From Dimorphilus gyrociliatus (taxonomy: Eukaryota; Annelida; Polychaeta; Dinophilidae), in assembly GCA_904063045.1 (NCBI GenBank), contig CAJFCJ010000019.1, positions 2,247,700 to 2,311,699 on the forward strand: 64,000 nt of DNA, given 5' to 3'. Under the pieces are notes generated by a model, which made no database searches, was not told where the DNA came from, and saw nothing but the letters and a program-made list of their open reading frames with translations. The position numbers were made by a program, and so were the translations under genes. Position 1 is the first letter of the stretch; each line of letters begins with the position of its first letter. Below are positions 58,480 to 64,000 of this stretch, piece after piece.

Positions 58480-60297
58480 ATGAATTGGAAACTATTAAAT
58501 ATCATCCTTGTTGGATTCGCTTTCATGCTGCTTTTCACAGCATTTCAAACAAGTTCTATGGTGCAGGTGTGTGAATTTTCTTCAATAATATCTTCTTTAC
58601 AACTGGTTGTCAAAATAATATTTTAATACAATTATTGCATTCATTTATAGGAAAGCGTCATTGAAGGAGCCGTTAGACAGAGTAATGGTACATTCAAAGG
58701 AAAAGGTTATACAAGTTTAGCTGTAATCTATGCCGTCTTTGCAACTTTCAACTGGGCAGCCCCATCAATTGTTGCTCTACTTGGGCCAACTGTATCAATG
58801 TTATCGGGTGGGATAACCTATGCGTAAGATTTAAGTTATTAAATGAAACTTGAAAATAAATTTTTCTATTATTTTTAGATTATTTATTGCAACTTTTTTA
58901 AAACCAATGACATGGGCCTTCTATACTGGATCAGTCCTTGTTGGTATTGGAGCTGCCATAATTTGGACAGGTCAGGGGAATTTTCAAACTATAAATTCAG
59001 ACGATTCGACAGTTGGAAGGAATGGAGGAATATTTTGGGCATTGATGCAATGCAGTCTTTTATTTGGCAATTTATATGTATATTTTCAATTTAGAGGGAA
59101 AACAACAATATCAGGTTCAGATCGTGTGAAACTCTATGGAGTTTTAACTGCAACTGCTCTCGTTGGCCTGGGCCTTATGGTTGTAATAATTGTTCTCAAT
59201 GTTATTTTGAAAAGAAGAAGGGCAGAGAGTTTTGAAGATTCGTAAGTAATTTTAATACTAATTTGTTTACGTTCTTACATACTAAATTAATAAACACAAA
59301 AAAATCTACTATTTACAGAGAATCTGAAACACCTGCTACTCCAATTCAGGCTTTTCGTGAGTAAATACAATATTTAAACCATGTGGAAGTTAGTAAACAA
59401 TTACAAAAAATCATTTCAGTTAACTCAATAAAATTGCTAAAAACTAAACAAATGCTACTCTTATGCGTCTCATTTGCATATACTGGTATATAATTGATTT
59501 ATAAAAAAAAATCAATAGTAACACCAAGATATTTTGAAAATTTTCAGGATTCGAATTAACTTTCTTTAGCGGTGTCTACGGAACAGCTGTTGGCCATAAT
59601 CAACATTTTGGAAGTGATGGAAAGTCCTTAATAGGACTTTGCGGTATATTTATCGGCGTTGGAGAAATTTTTGGTAATTTAATGCAACTTAAAATTAAGT
59701 CAAAATTCTTTATATATCATAATTAACTTTTCTTAGGTGGAGGAATATTTGGAATTCTTGGATCAACAACGAGAAAGTATGGAAGAGATCCCATAATTCT
59801 TTTTGGATATATTTGCCATATGGTGACATTCTTTCTAATATTTCTTAATCAACCGTTCAATTCTCCCATAACTGATACGAGCGATCCAACCTACATAAAA
59901 CCAAAGTATTTCTCAATTTGATAATTCAATTATGTTCTTTAATCGTAAATATTTTAACAGCAAAATTTTAGCTGTTGCTTGCGCATTTCTCTTAGGATTG
60001 GGAGATAGTAGTTTCAATACTCAGATTTACTCCATTTTGGGATCTCTATACAGCGAACAAAGTGCTCCCGCATTTGCTCTCTTTAAGTTTTTTCAATCTG
60101 CTACTGCTGCAGCAGCATTCTTCTACAGCAACGTCCTTGAATTGCATTGGCAATTACTGATTTTGGTTGTTACTGGAACATGTGGAACTATTAGTTTTTT
60201 CATCGTCGAACAAAAGCGTGATTCAAGGGGTTGCTATCAATTAATACGAGAGGACGACGATGAGCCTGAGGTAATACGTCCAAGCATAGAGGCATAA
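58480..60297 (+). CDS. MFSD11: UNC93-like MFS protein MFSD11
   Basis: Seven or so exons. Start MNWKLLNIILVGFAFMLLFTAFQT. Blocks follow the family order: GYTSLAVIYAVFATFNWAAPSIVALLGP, WAFYTGSVLVGIGAAIIWTGQGN, RNGGIFWALMQCSLLFGNLYVYF, LELTFFSGVYGTA-like sequence near 59560, GIFIGVGEIFGG, and the last exon with ALLGLGDSSFNTQIYSILGSLY-type sequence, SAPAFALFKFFQS and HWQLL. Twelve TM helices expected, with a charged loop between halves. The substrate of MFSD11 is unknown. The intron after the loop (about 59241-59319) flanks a tiny exon. CDS ends at 60297. Confidence 0.9.
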
Positions 60298-60672
60298 CGA
60301 ACTATTATTTTTTATTTCTGATTAAAAGAAAAACTGAAATTGGCTTGAAATATTCTTTCATTAAAATTCTATAAAAAAATCACTTTTACACAAATGACAA
60401 TACTCAAATGTTTGATTCTAGACACTCTTTTAAGTGTCAACCTCTTATCATGCACTTACATGAAAATCATTTATTTTAGTACCCGAGTATAGACTTTTCC
60501 TTCAAAGCGAAGAGTACACAATTTGCTATGGCTAAAAAAGTACAAGACTTTAATATATTATCTATTTCCTTATCTATAAAAGAGTAGTAATTTTGCAATT
60601 GTATAAATTATATTCATTTCTACTTCCATTATTCAAATAGTTGAATAAAAACAAAGAAATAAATTAGAAAGA
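60298..60672. other. spacer between convergent genes
   Basis: 3' flanks of MFSD11 (+) and DOLPP1 (-). AT-rich; no gene. Confidence 0.5.
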
Positions 60673-62011
60673 TTATGGTGATTTTCTAACAGCTAGTTTC
60701 CTCAATCGGCTTCTTGCTTCTCCTCTACAACTTATGTATTCGTACCGAAGAATATTTGGTATCAGTGTTGAATCCCTTATCATAAATATTTCCGATATTT
60801 TCCTAAAGTTTTTGAATTAAGAGTATGTTAAAAGAAAAAGTGTTAAAAAAACTTGTTGTAAATATCTTACCATGAGGCAATTATAGGAAAATATTGTGTC
60901 AGTATACAATGGACAAAAATAAACCATACAAGTCCGAAAAGTGCACCAATAGACGCTCCGCAGACAACTTGATGGCTTGAATGGTACAGCAGATACGTTC
61001 TGTTAGTTTGATAGGTGTTTACAATAATAAATCACTAATTTGATATGTTGTGTAATAACCTGCTGTAGCATACTATCACTGAATGGATAAGAATACCAAC
61101 TGTGAGTATGTATTTCCAGATATTCTCGACGATATTAACGTTACGATGCACTCTAAGATAGATAGTAGTTTTATTAAATAGACGTGTTTCGATCTTCCAT
61201 TTAAATTCTGTTCTTGTCTTACCTAATATGGAGGAAAAGGCTCAGATATATGGAAAAGAATACCATAAACTGTGCATGGCTTGAAGGCATTCCGAACTCA
61301 GAAAATAAAACTCTACCTTCTATAAAAGAATTGTTCTATTTATAAAAGAAATCTTGCAGTCAAATTTAATTTTGTTAAGCTTACTGTATGATGGCCTTGG
61401 CTCCTTAATGGTATTCTTTAGTATATAATTTATACCTTCATTAACTAATAAACCCAGGAAAAAGGAAATCTAAATAGAAAAATGGAAAAATAAATAAACA
61501 GGTGTTTCAACTTTATTTAATCTATAAAGTTGAAGAAATAATTAAAATGACTTATTTTTAGAAATTTTTATTATTACTCTAGTTTTTTTTATTACTAATT
61601 ATAATGTAGATATAAGCCAATAAATGTTATTGACAATTAATTGTCGATTGAGATGCTTTGAGCTCTTAATGTTAGACATAATTAAGGAAAATTAGTTTAA
61701 TTGTTGTTTACTTACTGTATGCAACTCTCTTCTAAATAACATTAACGCTGCAAAGCCACATAGTATTATTACAGGACTTAAACTACTAATAGCCAACAAC
61801 TTTCCAAAAGAGTCGCCTGTTATATGATAAAACACCTAATTATCACTCATTACAAGTTTTATTTAGTTTTTATCATCGTTATACTTATAGTATGCAATAT
61901 AACCTTACCTTCTGGATATTCAACATGAGTAAGTGAAAGGGATTTCCATTTAGTCTCACTATTTAAATGTATATTATCTGTATATTCCTCAAATTTTGTT
62001 TTAGTAACCAT
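60673..62011 (-). CDS. DOLPP1: dolichyldiphosphatase
   Basis: Several small exons on the minus strand. Start is placed at ATG 62011 (MVTKTKFEEYTDN); an in-frame TTG further upstream is ignored. Family blocks: KWKSLSLTHVEYPEG, LLAISSLSPVIILCGF-type sequence, RRELHT, SEFGMPSSHAQFM (PAP2 active-site motif SxxH), YHSSHQVVCG (second His motif) and a C-terminus EARSRLRKLA. PAP2-fold ER membrane enzyme that removes a phosphate from dolichyl diphosphate, recycling the N-glycosylation carrier. Catalytic Arg/His/Ser positions are present. Exons lie at about 62011-61910, 61820-61716, 61470-61383, 61320-61220, 61150-61060, 61010-60870 and 60800-60673, read approximately. Confidence 0.85.
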
Positions 62012-62341
62012 CCTTAGAGTTACCAGTTTATCTTGGCGGCAAGTATAGTGCAAAGTCGTTGAACTTAAGAAATTTAATAATAGAGCAATATTTTCTTTTA
62101 ATATCAAAGCAGCGCTCAAGAGCTATTTTTATGTTCTTTTAGTTAGTATATCTCATATTACATAAAAGATTTAATTGCGTTCTACATAATGTAAAAATTG
62201 TGTTTTTAGTCTTTTTATTAAAAAAAGAGAGCAAAATTAATTTAATAACATATGTTGTTTTATTTTTATAGTAATATTTTTATAGATTAAATAAAAATTG
62301 AAAATACGGACGTTTTGTTTGAGTTTTACAGATGTCTTTGA

Positions 62342-63032
62342 TTAGCTGTGGACGGCTGAACCGATGACTTGAATATTATGCACACTTATAAAGTGATCAT
62401 AGCCAGAATCGAAGATAAACTTTATATGTTTTGCTGAACCACTCGACACTGGCAGATCTTCTGTCTGAATTAGGTCATTAGCGTTGTCCAATTCTGTTGA
62501 TTATAGTTAATTGTAGTTATTTTTAAAGCTTTTGTTATTATTTTATTTAGATAATGACAAAATTTGATTGTGTTTATCAAATGCGCAAGACAAAAAAAGA
62601 CATTTACAACAAAGGCTTCACATATTTTACCTCTTTCATGTAGTGGTTCAAAATCTATCGGGTCGTTACTAACACTTCTCTCGATTCGAAAGTGTTTAAC
62701 TAAAAGATTTTTGTTTTAATTAATAATTTGTAAAAGTCATAGTTATTTTATAGACTAACCGCTACTGCAATCAATTTTAATTGAGCTAACACTCATCAAT
62801 CCTTGGAAACTCACAACGAGTTCTTGTGGAAAGAGACCAGTTGATGCCCAAAATGAGTTTGGAGATCTATTTTGATTATTATTAATAATTATTATTTAAT
62901 GCTTCAATCTATTATTATGTGCATAGAATTTATGCTTTACCCATCTATAATACAATCTGGCTGATGTTTCTCGTCGCTTGATGAAGCGAGACTTACTTGA
63001 GCTCCAGAACTTGCGAGAGCGACATTAAACAT
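62342..63032 (-). CDS. HSPB11: IFT25/HSPB11, intraflagellar transport B subunit
   Basis: Four exons on the minus strand, start at 63032. Exon 1: MFNVALASSGAQVSLASSSDEKHQPDCIIDG, which matches SSxGSEVxLATSSDEKHPPxxIIDG of the family. Exon 2: SPNSFWASTGLFPQELVVSFQG. Exon 3: VKHFRIERSVSNDPIDFEPLHE. Exon 4: SGSAKHIKFIFDSGYDHFISVHNIQVIG to the stop at 62342. Galactose-binding-like beta sandwich; it pairs with IFT27 in the IFT-B complex and aids cilium export of Hedgehog components. About 145 residues, standard length. Head-to-head with the G-gamma-like gene, 371 bp apart. Confidence 0.92.
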
Positions 63033-63403
63033 CTTGAATACTCAACAGAAATATTTAGTAAAAAACTCTCCGGTGCAACGGGTTTCTACCAGTTTCTTTT
63101 AAAGTGGTCAAGTCCTCAACGCTCATATTGATCATTATTAAAGAAACTTGGGATATCGCCTAGTCACAGGAAAGCGGTAATTTTCAACAAAGTCTTAAGT
63201 AACTCGAAACTATACTTGTTGATGGCCTTTTTAATTGCAAAATGTAACTGGGTTACTTTTTCGAAATAATTTCGTAAGTCATTGTCTGTTTTTAATACGA
63301 TTTAGAGGATTTTGCTAATAATCTGCTGAAGGTAATCCTTTGCTGAATTAAATCAGAGCCACACCTCTCAAAAGTGACAGTTTGAAACAAGAAATCGACA
63401 AAT
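63033..63403. other. intergenic between divergent IFT25 and G-gamma-like genes
   Basis: Presumed shared promoter area. No gene or repeat recognised. Confidence 0.5.
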
Positions 63404-63679
63404 ATGAGTGAAGCACCAAAAGTTACTGAAGAGCAGGCCTGGCAGACTTGCGTTGAAGATCTACGTAGGCAAGTGCCTATGAATAGGATGCCAATGTCCG
63501 AAGCTCTAAAACTGTAAATTACATTTTTTTTCATAGTATAATTTGAGAAAGTAATTAATTTTAGGATGCTGGACTTCGTAGCGGAGAAGAAAGGTGAAGA
63601 TTTCTTGCTTACGCAAGTCGGCAGAAATAGCTGGACAGAAGCAAAGAATAATAAAAGTGGCGGATGTAATTTAAGTTAA
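63404..63679 (+). CDS. G-protein gamma-like subunit with CaaX box
   Basis: Two exons around a short intron (about 63514-63564, phase 2). Sequence MSEAPKVTEEQAWQTCVEDL...PMSEALKLMLDFVAEKKGEDFLLTQVGRNSWTEAKN ends GGCNLS. A helical region, the DFLL element and NSWTE resemble G-gamma (closest in pattern to the GNG13 type: DPFL and NNPWVE), and C-N-L-S is a CaaX box with Ser at the last position, predicting farnesylation. About 74 residues. The match is partial, so another small prenylated protein is possible. Its stop is 70 nt from the convergent gene's stop. Confidence 0.65.
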
Positions 63680-63749
63680 AAAAAATAAATAGTTATTTAT
63701 TAATATAAATGTGCAGTTGGACGGATAAGTTTTGTAAACAATATTTATA

Positions 63750-64000
63750 CTAATACATCAACTGCATTAACAATGCTTTCAAATGCCTAGCTTCATAGGT
63801 TACAGTATTCTTTCCCGGAGGTATAGGATCTTGTTCCAAAGGTTGTTCAATTACAGCTTTAACATCTTTTCCATAAACTAGAATGACGCAATAAATATAA
63901 ATAAATTTTATATGAAATATTACAGAACGATTTGTTGACTTACGTTCACACTGTTCCAGGAATTGTACACACTCGAGAAGAACTTGATCACGCAGCATCA
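63750..64000 (-). CDS. 3' end of an unrecognised gene (5' partial)
   Basis: Minus-strand gene continuing past the right edge. Last intron (about 63883-63942) has GTAAGT and TTCTAG. The visible product ends RDQVLLECVQFLEQCE-LYGKDVKAVIEQPLEQDP followed by IPPGKNTVTYEARHLKALL and MQLMY. Both sides of the intron keep frame (phase 1). I do not recognise the family. The stop is at 63750-63752. Confidence 0.6.
   Translation of the reverse strand, partial: MLRDQVLLECVQFLEQCERKSTNRSVIFHIKFIYIYCVILVYGKDVKAVIEQPLEQDPIPPGKNTVTYEARHLKALLMQLMY

Noticed and set aside
63292-63534. 80-codon minus-strand ORF
   Set aside because: Overlaps the G-gamma-like exon in antisense and has no family features.
1-64000. 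Transposon, viral or CRISPR elements
   Set aside because: No transposase, reverse transcriptase, capsid, long terminal repeat or spaced repeat array seen on either strand.

Overview
This window is nuclear DNA from a gene-dense, AT-rich animal genome. About 28 protein genes lie on both strands, most introns are about 50-100 bp, and neighbouring genes are often tens to a few hundred bases apart. The gene content is metazoan: Dispatched, IFT25, ADAD-type deaminase-like protein, VPS35L, canopy, and an LDLa/LRR receptor of the GRL101 type best known from molluscs and other spiralians. A small-genome annelid (Dimorphilus-like) is my best guess; that is inference from compactness and gene families, not proof. 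I see no transposon, viral, rRNA, tRNA or CRISPR sequence.

Layout. 1-4335 (+): 3' part of a large receptor (C-type lectin, LDLa, kringle, LRR, 7TM and a degenerate kinase-like tail). 4710-5906 (+): type II membrane glycosyltransferase-like protein. 6418-7211 (+): secreted DsbA/thioredoxin-like protein. 7638-9600 (+): RRN3. 9758-11539/11928 (+): canopy-family ER chaperone with two alternative exons. 11955-13199 (-): M19 dipeptidase. 13822-17988 (+): DUF4062-NACHT-TPR protein. 18901-20595 (+): SelO, followed by a possible small membrane protein. 21359-22668 (-): S-adenosylmethionine synthetase. 23609-25159 (+): ADAD-like protein without catalytic residues. 26988-30668 (+): Ig-repeat protein.

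31005-35297 (-): VPS35L, with a small unknown gene just upstream (35394-35797, -). 35942-38896 (+): AASDH, tail-to-tail with ATAD1 (38923-40448, -), which shares a 180-bp divergent promoter with mitochondrial FARS2 (40629-42238, +). 42489-44188 (+): divergent alpha-tubulin. 44678-46025 (+): eIF3i. 46077-46826 (-): DUF1349 protein. 47073-50719 (-): Dispatched. 51367-52165 (+): SYS1. 52962-54422 (+): unknown nuclear-looking protein. 54763-57690 (-): puromycin-sensitive aminopeptidase. 58480-60297 (+): MFSD11. 60673-62011 (-): DOLPP1. 62342-63032 (-): IFT25. 63404-63679 (+): G-gamma-like protein. 63750-64000 (-): 3' end of an unknown gene.

The genes do not form one pathway; most are housekeeping. 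The most unusual items are: the receptor whose 7TM exon splices in frame into an HGN/ILG pseudokinase remnant; the canopy gene with two homologous exons whose phases forbid joint inclusion, plus two possible C-termini, one ending KVEL; the alpha-tubulin with a GC-AG intron and no K40; a deaminase-like protein with its active site erased; and convergent genes whose poly(A) hexamers overlap their stop codons. Coordinates for spliced genes are the span from start codon to stop codon; introns were placed by reading frame, phase and GT/AG.
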